The translations under genes and the position numbers were made by a program. DNA of 57,224 nt from Pelethousia sp034933245 (lineage in GTDB: Bacteria > Bacillota > Clostridia > Christensenellales > CAG-138), in NCBI GenBank assembly GCA_034933245.1, contig JAYFNX010000033.1, positions 1 through 57,224 of the forward strand, in the 5' to 3' direction. This document shows, in pieces, positions 39,851 through 49,003 of this stretch. Each line of letters opens with the position of its first letter. The first letter of the stretch is position 1. The notes beneath the pieces are model-generated. The model saw only the letters and a list, made by a program, of their open reading frames with translations, did no database searches and had not been told where the DNA came from.

Positions 39851-41223
39851 TCCTTCAGTTTCTCCCTTACCCAAGCGATTTGCGTCCGCACCTGCTCCGG
39901 TGCGGTTCCTCCCTGGCTGCGGCGTTTTTGCACGCAGGACTCCAAGCTGATGGCCTCAAAGATGTCCTCTTCGAAAAGTGGCGACGCGACTTGATAATCC
40001 TCCAGGCGCAAGCTTTCTAACGTTTGGCCGTTTGCGATGCAATGGGCTACCAGTTCCCCCGTCACCTTATAAGCGGAACGGAAAGGCATGCCCTTTGTGA
40101 CCAAATAATCCGCGCAATCCGTGGCATTGATGAAACCGCCGGCAGCAGCGCGGCGCATGTTTTCCAGCCGGGCCTGCATGGTATCCACCATGGGGGCCAT
40201 CATGCCAAGGCAAGCTTTCGCGGTATCCACCGCGTCAAAGATCGCCTCTTTATCTTCCTGCAAATCCTTATTGTAGGCAAGGGGCAGGCCCTTAAGGGTA
40301 GTGAGAAGGCCCATCAGGTCCCCATATACCCGGCCTGTCTTTCCTCTAATCAACTCCGCGATATCGGGGTTCTTCTTCTGCGGCATGATGGAAGACCCGG
40401 TGGAATAAGCATCCGAAAGGGATACAAAGCCGAATTCCCAGGAACACCACAGGATGATCTCCTCCGAAAAGCGGGAAAGGTGCATCATGAGGATGGAAAG
40501 CACGCCGGCGAGTTCCGCGCAAAAGTCCCGGTCGCTCACCCCATCCAGGCTATTTTGGCATATGCCGTTCATGCCAAGGGCTTTCGCCGTCATTTTCCTA
40601 TCCGTATCATATGTGGTGCCAGCCAAAGCGCAGCACCCCAGAGGGGAGACGTTCATGCGGGCGGCGCATTGGTTTAAGCGCTCGCGGTCACGAAGCAACA
40701 TCATACCATATGCCATCAGGTGCTGGCCAAAGGTAACCGGCTGCGCTCGCTGCATATGCGTATAACCCGGCATGATGGTTTCGGCATGCGTCTCCGCCTT
40801 GTTGCACAGTATTTCTAGGAGGGTACAGACCGCCCCATCCAACGCTTTGCATTCTTCCCGCAAGGTCAAGCGCAGATCCAGGGCAACCTGATCGTTTCGG
40901 CTCCGGGCCGTATGGAGCCGCTTCCCGGCCTCTCCGATGCGGCGGGTGAGCTCCGTTTCCACAAAAGTATGAATATCCTCACTGGCGGGATCTATGGTCA
41001 GTTTGCCACAGGCCAATTCCTCCGAGATATTACCCAGGGTTTCCACAATAGCGGTCGCATCCTCTTTTGAAAGAATCCCTTTTGCGGCCAGCATGGCCGC
41101 GTGGGCCATGGACCCCGCAATATCCTGGGCGGCCATGCGCGAATCAAACCGAATGGATGAATTGAAATCATCCGCCGCCGCGTCCAGCTGCCCGTGGAAT
41201 CTACCCGTCCATAACTTTTCCAT
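39844..41223 (-). CDS. argH: Argininosuccinate lyase
   Basis: 459 residues from ATG 41223 (GAAGGTGTG upstream). Fumarase/aspartase superfamily: LWTGRFHGQLDAAADDFNSSI at the start, HTARSRNDQVALDLRL, GYTHMQRAQPVTFGQHL and the signature GSSIMPQKKNPDIAEL. It splits argininosuccinate into arginine and fumarate; the fumarate could feed the divergent fumarase genes at 42.6 kb. The gap to argG is 24 bases. Confidence 0.96.
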   Translation of the reverse strand: MEKLWTGRFHGQLDAAADDFNSSIRFDSRMAAQDIAGSMAHAAMLAAKGILSKEDATAIVETLGNISEELACGKLTIDPASEDIHTFVETELTRRIGEAGKRLHTARSRNDQVALDLRLTLREECKALDGAVCTLLEILCNKAETHAETIMPGYTHMQRAQPVTFGQHLMAYGMMLLRDRERLNQCAARMNVSPLGCCALAGTTYDTDRKMTAKALGMNGICQNSLDGVSDRDFCAELAGVLSILMMHLSRFSEEIILWCSWEFGFVSLSDAYSTGSSIMPQKKNPDIAELIRGKTGRVYGDLMGLLTTLKGLPLAYNKDLQEDKEAIFDAVDTAKACLGMMAPMVDTMQARLENMRRAAAGGFINATDCADYLVTKGMPFRSAYKVTGELVAHCIANGQTLESLRLEDYQVASPLFEEDIFEAISLESCVQKRRSQGGTAPEQVRTQIAWVREKLKEW

Positions 41224-41247
41224 CGTTCCCACACCTTCTATCTTTCT

Positions 41248-42474
41248 TTATGCCTTCTTATGCTTTTGCTCCATCAGGGCCTTGGTCTTGATCTGCAGGC
41301 CAAAGAGGGTAATGAAGCCAATGCTGTCCTTCTGGTCGTACACATTGTCCTCGCCAAAGGTTGCAATCGCCTTGCTGTATAGGGAATAAGGAGAGGTTAC
41401 GCCCGCTGGAATCATGTTGCCCTTGTAAAGCTTAAGGGTAACTTCGCCAGTGACGTTCTCCTGGGTTACATCCACATAAGCGGCGAGGGCATCATGCAGG
41501 GTGGTGAACCACTTGCCGTCATAAACCAGCTCCGAAATCTTGGAAGCAACCAACTCCTTGTAATGCATGGTATCCCTGTCCAAGCAGAGAGTCTCCAGGA
41601 TTTGGTGCGCTTTATAGAGGATGCTTCCGCCCGGGGTCTCATAGACGCCGCGGCATTTGATGCCGACCAGCCGGTTTTCCACAATATCCGCGATGCCGCA
41701 GCCGTTGGCGCCGCCCAGCTTGTTAAGCTTTTCCACCAAAGCAACGCTCTCCATTTTTTCGCCGTCCAGGGATACGGGGACACCCTTCTCAAAACCAATC
41801 TTGACATACGCAGGGGTTTCCGGTGCGTCCTGGGGCAAAACGCCCATTTCCAGGAAACTGTTGGCCCAGTTTGGCTCATTGGCGGGATCCTCCAGCTCTA
41901 AGCCCTCGTGGGAAAGATGCCAAAGATTCTTATCCTTGGAATAGTTGGTGGCCCGGCTGATCTTCAGGGGGATGTTATGCGCTTCGGCATAATCAATCTC
42001 ATCTTCCCGGCTCTTAAGCTCCCAAACCCGCCATGGTGCAATCACTTGCATTTGTGGGGCCAGGGCCTTAATGGTAAGCTCAAAGCGAACCTGGTCGTTT
42101 CCCTTACCGGTACAACCGTGGGCAATGGCATCCGCCCCCTCGGCGAGGGCGATCTCCGCGATGCGCTTGGCGATAACCGGCCGAGCGATCGATGTGCCAA
42201 GTAAATATTCCCCCTCATACTTGGCTCCCGCTTTAAGGGTGGGGAATATATAGTCCTCTACAAATTCCTTTTTTAGGTCTTCAATATACAGCTTGGAAGC
42301 GCCAGTTTTCAGGGCCTTCTCCTCCAGGCCGTCCAACTCCGTTCCCTGGCCCACATCTGCGCAAACCGCCACGACCTCACAGTTATCATAATTCTCCTTC
42401 AACCAGGGGATCATGACGGATGTATCCAGGCCGCCCGAATAGGCGAGAACGACTTTTTTGATGGGCTTGCTCAT
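41248..42474 (-). CDS. argG: Argininosuccinate synthase
   Basis: 408 residues. The PP-loop VVLAYSGGLDTSVMIPWL binds ATP; AHGCTGKGNDQVRFEL and SRATNYSKDKNLWHLSHEGLELEDP are family signatures. It condenses citrulline and aspartate. ATGGAGG-type Shine-Dalgarno (TGGAGGAA) precedes the ATG. First gene of the seven-gene arg operon, behind a consensus promoter. Confidence 0.97.
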   Translation of the reverse strand: MSKPIKKVVLAYSGGLDTSVMIPWLKENYDNCEVVAVCADVGQGTELDGLEEKALKTGASKLYIEDLKKEFVEDYIFPTLKAGAKYEGEYLLGTSIARPVIAKRIAEIALAEGADAIAHGCTGKGNDQVRFELTIKALAPQMQVIAPWRVWELKSREDEIDYAEAHNIPLKISRATNYSKDKNLWHLSHEGLELEDPANEPNWANSFLEMGVLPQDAPETPAYVKIGFEKGVPVSLDGEKMESVALVEKLNKLGGANGCGIADIVENRLVGIKCRGVYETPGGSILYKAHQILETLCLDRDTMHYKELVASKISELVYDGKWFTTLHDALAAYVDVTQENVTGEVTLKLYKGNMIPAGVTSPYSLYSKAIATFGEDNVYDQKDSIGFITLFGLQIKTKALMEQKHKKA

Positions 42475-42506
42475 AATTATTCCTCCATAAAGGTTATTTT
42501 CTGATA

Positions 42507-42535
42507 ATTATACCCATATACGTTCGTTCTGTCAA
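42507..42535 (-). promoter_or_regulatory. Consensus sigma-A promoter of the arg operon
   Basis: On the minus strand TTGACA (42535-42530), a 17-base spacer and TATAAT (42512-42507): both hexamers are perfect. With such a strong core promoter, repression by an ArgR-type regulator would be expected. Confidence 0.9.
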
Positions 42536-42566
42536 TGGATAATTATAAATTATTTTTGTATAAAAT

Positions 42567-42612
42567 TTTGAATATATGCATAATATACAGTTTCCCTTTC
42601 CTGTGTTATAAT
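42567..42612 (+). promoter_or_regulatory. Possible ARG-box half-site and fumarase promoter
   Basis: TTTGAATATATGCATAAT (42567-42584) has a good left ARG-box half (TTTGAAT) but a poor right half. On the plus strand TATACA (42584-42589), 17 bases and TATAAT (42607-42612) form a plausible promoter for the fumarase genes. Confidence 0.4.
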
Positions 42613-42651
42613 GGGTCAAGAAAATGAAAAAGCCAGAGAGGAGCGCTACAT

Positions 42652-43485
42652 TTGCGAACCATACAAGCCGAAGCTATCACGACCGCCGTGCGGGATGCCT
42701 GCATAGAGGCCTGCTGTTGTCTGCCAACGGATGTGCTGCATGCTCTTGCCAAGGCGAAGGAAAATGAAAAGGGGCATGCCAGGGCTGTATTGGAACAGAT
42801 ATTGGAAAATGCCACCTTGGCTCAATCGGCCATGCGGCCATGCTGCCAGGATACGGGCATGGCGGTGGTGTTTGTAGATTTGGGGCAGAATGCACATATT
42901 GAGGGGAATTTTAACGCTGCGGTAAACAAGGGCGTTTCCGCCGGATACCGGGAAGGGTATCTGCGGAAATCCGTGGTTTCTGCTCTTGCACGAGAAAATA
43001 CGGGCGATAATACCCCCGCTATCCTCCACCTTCGTCTTGTGGAAGGAGATGACCTTGTTATTACGGTTGCTCCTAAGGGCTTTGGCAGCGAGAATATGAG
43101 CCGGATCTATATGCTCACGCCCGCCCAAGGGGAAGAGGGCGTGTTGGAAGCCGTGGTGGGAACGGCGGTTTCCGCAGGCGCTTGCGCATGCCCGCCCGGC
43201 GTGATAGGCGTGGGGATTGGAGGCACCATGGAGGCGGCCGCCCTGCTGGCCAAGCGCCAGCTTCTCAGGCCGCTGGGCCTTCCCAGCCCGGATGAAGAGC
43301 TTCGCCGCCTGGAAGCGGAATCCCTGCGGCGGATCAACGAAAGTGGAATTGGACCCATGGGCCTTGGTGGAAGGGTGACGGCCCTGGCCGTTCATATGGC
43401 ACAGATGCCAACCCATATTGCCGGGCTGCCTGTGGCGATCAATATGCAGTGCCATGCCTGCAGGCATGCTACAAGGAGGCTATAA
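42652..43485 (+). CDS. Class I fumarate hydratase, alpha subunit
   Basis: 277 residues starting with TTG 42652 (GAGAGGAG upstream). This is the FumA/TtdA alpha domain with the [4Fe-4S] cluster Cys residues: RPCCQDTGMAVVFVDLG, CACPPGVIGVGIGGTMEAAALLAKR and the C-terminal NMQCHACRHA. The two-subunit form interconverts fumarate and malate in anaerobes. A relaxed reading is tartrate dehydratase, but the context (arginine pathway releases fumarate) favours fumarase. The stop shares one base with the beta-subunit ATG. Confidence 0.9.
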   Translation: MRTIQAEAITTAVRDACIEACCCLPTDVLHALAKAKENEKGHARAVLEQILENATLAQSAMRPCCQDTGMAVVFVDLGQNAHIEGNFNAAVNKGVSAGYREGYLRKSVVSALARENTGDNTPAILHLRLVEGDDLVITVAPKGFGSENMSRIYMLTPAQGEEGVLEAVVGTAVSAGACACPPGVIGVGIGGTMEAAALLAKRQLLRPLGLPSPDEELRRLEAESLRRINESGIGPMGLGGRVTALAVHMAQMPTHIAGLPVAINMQCHACRHATRRL

Positions 43486-44051
43486 TGGAGTGCAATGCAA
43501 CGTATCGGCGCATACGTCTACCCCTTTCTGCGGAGGACGTCGCTTCCTTGCGAGCCGGAGAGGCCGTGCTGCTCTATGGTGCGCTTTATACAGCCAGGGA
43601 TGCGGCCCATAAGCGTCTTTTTGCCATGCTGCAAGGCTCGCGCTCTCTCTCTGCAACAAAGCTCCCTGCGGATTGGCCTCTGCCCGCTCCCTGCGCCATC
43701 TATTATGCCGGCCCCTGCCCTGCGGCTCCCGGAGAGGTAATCGGCCCGTGCGGGCCTACGACCAGCGCCCGGATGGATGTATATACCCCGGCACTCATGG
43801 ATGCCGGGGTCACGGCCCTTATTGGGAAAGGACCCCGCTCTCCCGATGTGTTGGAAGCCTTGCGTGGCCGGGGGGTGTATTTTGCGGTAACGGGCGGTGC
43901 GGGTATGCTTGTAGCCCGGAGCATCCGCGCCGTAGAAATGGTAGCCTTCCCGGAGCTTGGAACGGAAGCCATCCGGAAATTTCACATAGAAGCAATGCCG
44001 GCCATCGTCGCTTGCGACAGCTTGGGCGGTAATCTATATGCCACCCGCTGA
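43485..44051 (+). CDS. Class I fumarate hydratase, beta subunit
   Basis: 188 residues from ATG 43485 (AAGGAGG upstream; TAATG overlap with the alpha gene). The beta domain motifs are LYTARDAAHKRL, IYYAGPCPAAPGEVIGPCGPTTSARMD and IGKGPRSPDVLEAL. It completes the active site of the alpha subunit. The palindromic terminator at 44080 follows. Confidence 0.9.
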   Translation: MECNATYRRIRLPLSAEDVASLRAGEAVLLYGALYTARDAAHKRLFAMLQGSRSLSATKLPADWPLPAPCAIYYAGPCPAAPGEVIGPCGPTTSARMDVYTPALMDAGVTALIGKGPRSPDVLEALRGRGVYFAVTGGAGMLVARSIRAVEMVAFPELGTEAIRKFHIEAMPAIVACDSLGGNLYATR

Positions 44052-44079
44052 ATTTTCAGGCAGCTATCTTCTATAAATT

Positions 44080-44103
44080 AAAAAGTGGCGTACGCCACTT
44101 TTT
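44080..44103. terminator. Bidirectional palindromic terminator
   Basis: AAAAAGTGGCGT and ACGCCACTTTTT form a perfect 24-base palindrome between the converging fumarase and ROK genes. Confidence 0.85.
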
Positions 44104-44123
44104 CTATGAAGCTTGAAACCGAT

Positions 44124-45077
44124 TTACCCATTATGGGCATTGTGGTAAAACATGGCGGCGCCAACCATACCGGCTGCATTGCCCATTTGCGCCGGCACCA
44201 CGGCGCCGTGGTTTTTGAAAAAGCACTTGGAATCCACATCTTTACGCAGCGGTTCAAAAAGGAATTCCCCTGCCCCGCTAACGCCTCCGCCAATGGCCAC
44301 AATCTCCATATCCAGCATATTCATAACGGAGGCTATGGCGGAGCCAAGATGCCCCACGTACGTATGAAATACGGCAAGGGCTGCTTTATCTCCATCCTTC
44401 GCGGTATCAATAGCCAATTTGGCAGTCATGGCGGCCGAATCTCCCATCGTCCTCTCCCAAAGAAGGCTCTCCCGGTGCTCACCCATTGCCTTGTTTGCTT
44501 CCCGGATGAGGGCAGTGGCGGAGCAATAGCTTTCCACACAGCCCAGCACCCCACAGGTGCAATGTACGCCCCCATCCACCAGCACGGCATGGCCCGGTTC
44601 AATGCCGTTCCCCCGGCCTCCCCGGAACATCCGGCCGCCTAGGATATACCCGCCGCCTATTCCGGTACCTATGGTATAAAGCGCGGCGGTCTTACAGCCC
44701 TGAAGGGCACCCTTATAAAGCTCGGCCAACACGGCTGCATCCGCATCGTTACCCAGCGTAACGGGAATGCCTGAAAAATGGGTCTGAATCCGTGCCCGAA
44801 GCGGCTCGTTATGAAAATCCAAATTATAAGCATGGATGACCAATTCTCCCACCGGGTCAATGCTGCCGGGCACAGCAATGCCGATGCAGGAGAGATCCTC
44901 TTTTCCGGCGCCAACCTTTTCCAACATGGCCCCGGCCTGCCCGGCAATCAATGCGGCCACGCGTTCCCCACCCCGTTGGAACGGGATGCTTCTGGCATCT
45001 TTTAATTCTAGTTTTTCATCCAGCAATCCCAGCGCAATGTTGGTGCCACCTATGTCCACTCCAATTCGGTACATCAT
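44124..45077 (-). CDS. ROK-family sugar kinase (glucokinase-like)
   Basis: 317 residues. ATP loop IGVDIGGTNIALGLLD, catalytic GNDADAAVLAEL, the glycine loop YTIGTGIGGGYILGGRMF and the ROK zinc motif HCTCGVLGCVESYCS. It phosphorylates a hexose, most probably glucose. AAGGAG precedes the ATG. It is last in the uvrC-HAD-hprK-ROK operon; the pairing with HprK puts it in carbon control. Confidence 0.9.
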   Translation of the reverse strand: MMYRIGVDIGGTNIALGLLDEKLELKDARSIPFQRGGERVAALIAGQAGAMLEKVGAGKEDLSCIGIAVPGSIDPVGELVIHAYNLDFHNEPLRARIQTHFSGIPVTLGNDADAAVLAELYKGALQGCKTAALYTIGTGIGGGYILGGRMFRGGRGNGIEPGHAVLVDGGVHCTCGVLGCVESYCSATALIREANKAMGEHRESLLWERTMGDSAAMTAKLAIDTAKDGDKAALAVFHTYVGHLGSAIASVMNMLDMEIVAIGGGVSGAGEFLFEPLRKDVDSKCFFKNHGAVVPAQMGNAAGMVGAAMFYHNAHNG

Positions 45078-45101
45078 CCTTCTTACTCCTTTTATTCTTC
45101 T

Positions 45102-46007
45102 TTATCTCAGAAGATTGGAATCGAACTGTGCGCCCGTATCATAACCCAGACGTTTTAATCGGAAGTTCCTTGCCGCCACTTCCACCACGATAGCCAAATT
45201 CCGTCCAGGGCTTACGGGAATGATGGTGTTGGGCAACGGAACCCCCAAAATTTCCACTGTGCTGGTCTCCTCGGTTCCTATCCGAAGATATTGCTCCTGG
45301 CTATCATAATACTTCAGGTCGATCACCATATCGATCTCCTTCTCCGGAAGCACAGCGCCCACCCCATAAAGATAGCGCACATCCACGATGCCGATTCCTC
45401 GCACCTCCATGAAATGACGGATTTGCTCCGGCGCCCGGCCCACCAGCCTATCGCCAATACGGCTGACCTCCACCACATCGTCCGCTACCAGGCGCTGCCC
45501 CGCCCGAATCATTTCCAAGGCGGTTTCACTCTTGCCCACGCCGCTTTCGCCTCTAAGCAGAACCCCCACGCCGAATATATCCATCAGGACTCCATGGGTA
45601 AGGATATGCCTGGAAAGACGATCCGCAATGAAGTTGTTGAGCGCGTGTCCAGTCTGGTCCGTATTGCATAGGGCTCGAAAAACAGCCACTTCGTTTTTTT
45701 TGGCATATTCAATTACCGTAGCCGGCGGCACCTTCCCCCTGGCGCATACGACACAGGGAATTTCTGTTTCCATAAAACGGCTCATGCGTTCCCGCAATTC
45801 GTTTTCTGTAAGGCTGTAGAGATAATACATCTCCGCATTACCAATCACTTGGACACGGTGGGGGTCAAAGTGGTTGTAAAAGCCTGTGAACTGTAAGCCG
45901 GGGCGGCTGATCTCCGCAGAACGGAAGCAGACGACCCCTTTTCCCCGCTCCAATATTTCCATATCCAACTGCTGCGCCAGTTCTTCCACCCGTATACAAA
46001 CGTTCAT
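45102..46007 (-). CDS. hprK: HPr kinase/phosphorylase
   Basis: 301 residues from ATG 46007 (AAAGGA upstream). The N-terminal domain resembles MurF-type folds; the C-terminal kinase has Walker A GESGVGKSETALE (~152-164) and the HprK signature region EVRGIGIVDVRYLYGVGAV. It phosphorylates HPr on Ser46 in response to glycolytic intermediates and reverses this with phosphate, driving CcpA-dependent catabolite control in Firmicutes. The HAD gene lies 8 bases upstream. Confidence 0.95.
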   Translation of the reverse strand: MNVCIRVEELAQQLDMEILERGKGVVCFRSAEISRPGLQFTGFYNHFDPHRVQVIGNAEMYYLYSLTENELRERMSRFMETEIPCVVCARGKVPPATVIEYAKKNEVAVFRALCNTDQTGHALNNFIADRLSRHILTHGVLMDIFGVGVLLRGESGVGKSETALEMIRAGQRLVADDVVEVSRIGDRLVGRAPEQIRHFMEVRGIGIVDVRYLYGVGAVLPEKEIDMVIDLKYYDSQEQYLRIGTEETSTVEILGVPLPNTIIPVSPGRNLAIVVEVAARNFRLKRLGYDTGAQFDSNLLR

Positions 46008-46015
46008 GGCATTAT

Positions 46016-46816
46016 CTATCCTTTCAAGAGTACCGTATCGATCAGGTGTGCAACGGCCATATCCCCGCATGTTGGCAGAACCAGATCCGCGGCGGCAAGG
46101 ATGTCCGGCTGGGCATTGCCCACGGCACATCCCAACCCGGCCCATTGAATCATTTCCATATCCAGGGAATTGTCCCCTACCGCCACCGTTTGCGCGGGAC
46201 TGATGCCCAACTGTTCCGCCAAAATGGCCGCAGCGCTGCCCTTGTGGGCGCTAACATGGTTAAATTCAATATAGCCGGCGCTGGATCCTGAAATTTTTAA
46301 TTTGCCGGCATATTTCTTCTGAAGGACGGGGATCAGTTCTTTCGCTTTCTCGTCTTCTGTGATAATGAGGATCTTGGGTACATCCTGCCATTGCTTGTCC
46401 CGGATGGCCGGATCCGCCCAATGGGGAAGTCCCAGCCGGGATACGTATGCCTCGCTGTATTGGCTTGGCTTTTCATATACCACGGCATCCCCCTGATACA
46501 GGTGCACATGCATCTTCCGGTTCGCCGCCAGGGAAAGGATATCCTGCACCATCTCGCCGGGAATTTGGGTTGTATAAATGGGCCGATCCGTACGGGTATC
46601 CATGATAATCGCCCCACCATAATTGATAACCGGGCCCTCAATTCCCATCTGTTTCCATATATAAGAAGACCCCAGATAGCCCCTGCCGGTGGCTACGGTA
46701 ACATATATGCCCGCCTCCTGCGCCCGTCGGATAGCCTCTAGATTGCGGGAAGGAATTTCCCGGGACCCCGAGACCGTAAGAGTATCGTCAATATCAAGAA
46801 CCAAAAGTTTATACAT
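46016..46816 (-). CDS. HAD-superfamily (Cof-type, IIB) phosphatase
   Basis: 266 residues. HAD motif I LLVLDIDDTLTVSG (nucleophile Asp8), motif II VTVATGRGY, the IIB cap domain (~85-185) and motif IV VGDNSLDMEMIQWAGLGCAVGNAQPDI. Cof-type enzymes remove phosphate from sugar phosphates or cofactors; the substrate is unknown. It stands in an operon between uvrC and hprK. Confidence 0.92.
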   Translation of the reverse strand: MYKLLVLDIDDTLTVSGSREIPSRNLEAIRRAQEAGIYVTVATGRGYLGSSYIWKQMGIEGPVINYGGAIIMDTRTDRPIYTTQIPGEMVQDILSLAANRKMHVHLYQGDAVVYEKPSQYSEAYVSRLGLPHWADPAIRDKQWQDVPKILIITEDEKAKELIPVLQKKYAGKLKISGSSAGYIEFNHVSAHKGSAAAILAEQLGISPAQTVAVGDNSLDMEMIQWAGLGCAVGNAQPDILAAADLVLPTCGDMAVAHLIDTVLLKG

Positions 46817-46870
46817 GCGCTGTCTTTTATAAATCCTTTCAAAAGTATCCTTTGCCGTGCATCCAATATA

Positions 46871-48709
46871 TCATGCCTCCCCATGATTTTCCATATGGAA
46901 ATGATCGTAAACCTTTTGCGCGGCAGGCCGGTTCATGCCGGGTGCGGACGATAGAGCCTCTACATCCGCCTCCCGGATGGCGTCCAAGGTAATGAACTGT
47001 TCAAATAGAGCGCGCTTACGTTTGGGCCCAATGCCTTGGATTTGATCCAGCCGACTCATGAGGGCATTGCGCGCCCGAAGACTGCGGTGGTAGGTGATGG
47101 CAAAGCGATGGGCCTCATCCCGGATGCGCTGTAAAAGATGCAGGGCGGGATCCCGCCGTGATAAAGCCAAGGGAGTATCCACCCCAGGCAGCAAAATGGT
47201 TTCGGAGCGTTCCGCCAACCCGATGGCCGGAATGTCTAGGCCGAATTCCGCCAGCACTTCCAACGCCACCTTTAGCTGCTCTCTGCCGCCATCCACCACC
47301 AGCAGATCCGGAAGTTTAACAAACTTGCCATCCCCTTCCTTGGCTTTTTGAAAGCGCCGGGTCAGAACCTCCCGCATGGCGATCAAGTCGTTTCCCCCCG
47401 CTTCCTCCTTCATTCGGAAACGGCGGTATTCCTTTGGCGCTGGCTGGCCGTTTAAAAAAACCACCATGCCGGATACGGTATCCCGCCCCCGTATATGGGA
47501 ATTGTCATAGCATTCCATGCGTTCGGGCAGCACATCCAGCCCAATAGCTCCGCACAGAGCCGCCAAAGCGCCTTCCCCTTTTTCCCAAGCCCGGTGTTCC
47601 AGTTCCCTGGCCTTTTGAATAGCATCCAGCCCGTTTTCATAGGCCATATCCGTCTGTTTGCGTTTTTCTCCCCGCTGCGGGCAAAGAATGGAGGCCCGAT
47701 GTCCCCGTATCTCCGTAAGCCAGCTCTCAATGGCCTCCGCGTCCTCGGGAAGCTCATGCACCACAATTTCCGGGGGCACGGGCACGCCTTCGGCATAATA
47801 CTGTTTTAAAAAGTTTGCCATCACCTCGGGCCCGCTTTCCTCTTCACAGGCCATGGAAAGCCGCTCCGTACCTACAATTTTTCCGCCCCGGACGAACAGG
47901 GCGAATACCACCGCGTCGTTCTCGTCCCGAGCTAAGGCGAATACGTCCCGCACAGCCCCCGCCGTGGAAATGGCCTGCTGCTTTTCTCCCAGGCTCTTTA
48001 CGGCGGCGATGCGGTCGCGGATCTGGGCCGCCCGCTCATATTCCATGGCCGCCGAAGCCTGCTCCATATCCGCCGTCAACCGAGCCACGATGGGCTCCGT
48101 ATGTCCTTCCAAAAAGCGGCAAACGCTATCCAGCAACGCATGGTAATCCTCCCGGCTTATCCGGCCGGAGCACGGAGCGCAGCATTTGCCCAGATGGTAC
48201 ATCAAGCAGGGCCGCTCCCGCCGGGCAATGGCCTTGGCAAGATCCTTCTTGCAATGGCGCACCGGAAACGCATCCCGGATCATATTCAACGAATCCCGCA
48301 GGGCAATGGCGGAAAGGTAAGGCCCAAAATAGCGGGCCTTATCCTTCTTGATCCGTCGCACCACTTCAAACCTAGGAAAATCCTGGCAAATATCCAGGCG
48401 GACATAGGGAAAATGCTTATCATCCTTGAGCAGAATATTATAGCGAGGCCGGAGGGACTTAATCAGGTTGCTCTCCAGCGTAAGAGCCTCCGTTTCATTG
48501 GCGGTAAGAATATATTCAAAATCCACAATATGGCTCACCATTGCCGCGACTTTAGGAGCCTTGGGCGCACTTTGAAAATATTGGCGCACGCGGTTTTTGA
48601 GATTAACCGCTTTGCCAACATAGATTACTTCCCCAGCCGCGTCATACATCCTATAAACGCCCGGCGCATCCGGAAGGAGCTTTAACTTTTCTTCAATCGT
48701 TTGATTCAT
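46871..48709 (-). CDS. uvrC: Excinuclease ABC subunit C
   Basis: 612 residues from ATG 48709. The GIY-YIG nuclease domain (PDAPGVYRMYD, GEVIYVGKAVNLKNRVRQYF, ~12-95) makes the 3' incision. The UVR motif (~200-235) binds UvrB. The UvrC_RNaseH-type domain has CYDNSHIRGRDTVSGMVVF and LLVVDGGREQLKVALEVL (5' incision). Two helix-hairpin-helix motifs lie at the C-terminus (IQGIGPKRKRALFEQF, SSAPGMNRPAAQKVYDHF). No good Shine-Dalgarno site precedes the ATG; a TATAAT ends 6 bases before it, so a leaderless transcript is possible. Confidence 0.96.
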   Translation of the reverse strand: MNQTIEEKLKLLPDAPGVYRMYDAAGEVIYVGKAVNLKNRVRQYFQSAPKAPKVAAMVSHIVDFEYILTANETEALTLESNLIKSLRPRYNILLKDDKHFPYVRLDICQDFPRFEVVRRIKKDKARYFGPYLSAIALRDSLNMIRDAFPVRHCKKDLAKAIARRERPCLMYHLGKCCAPCSGRISREDYHALLDSVCRFLEGHTEPIVARLTADMEQASAAMEYERAAQIRDRIAAVKSLGEKQQAISTAGAVRDVFALARDENDAVVFALFVRGGKIVGTERLSMACEEESGPEVMANFLKQYYAEGVPVPPEIVVHELPEDAEAIESWLTEIRGHRASILCPQRGEKRKQTDMAYENGLDAIQKARELEHRAWEKGEGALAALCGAIGLDVLPERMECYDNSHIRGRDTVSGMVVFLNGQPAPKEYRRFRMKEEAGGNDLIAMREVLTRRFQKAKEGDGKFVKLPDLLVVDGGREQLKVALEVLAEFGLDIPAIGLAERSETILLPGVDTPLALSRRDPALHLLQRIRDEAHRFAITYHRSLRARNALMSRLDQIQGIGPKRKRALFEQFITLDAIREADVEALSSAPGMNRPAAQKVYDHFHMENHGEA

Positions 48710-48819
48710 GGCAGCATTATACAGCAAAAGCAGACGCTGTTCCAGAGGGATACCGCCCTATTCCCATCAATACAAAATATGGATGTGTTTTATAGGGGGA
48801 ACAGACAGACGGATCTCGT

Positions 48820-48990
48820 AAAAACCGTCGCGGCCGTGATGCGAATATTCCCGTATATCCATTGCTGCAAAGGCCGTGGCGGCAAAGCGAAACCGAAGGG
48901 CTTGCCGCCTGCTTTTCACAGACAGCAAGCCCTTTTTGGTGCTTAGCTCAACTATTGCTTTACCATTTTGAAGTCACTTCAAAAAGACCG
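48820..48990 (+). mobile_element. Third IS3-family (IS150-like) OrfB tail remnant
   Basis: The plus strand encodes a degenerate OrfB C-terminus: a YIHCCKGRG-like relic of YIxYYNxxR, then KAKPKGLPPAFHRQQALFGA and TAG at 48946. A decayed right end (~48950-48990) follows. It is the same family as the remnants at 18320 and 20886 but more diverged. It fills the gap between uvrC and glgP. Confidence 0.62.
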
Positions 48991-49003
48991 CTATTTTGCA
49001 GAA

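Noticed and set aside
42646..43467. 273-codon minus-strand open frame
   Set aside because: Antisense shadow of the fumarase alpha gene, which has all cluster motifs and a good Shine-Dalgarno site on the plus strand.
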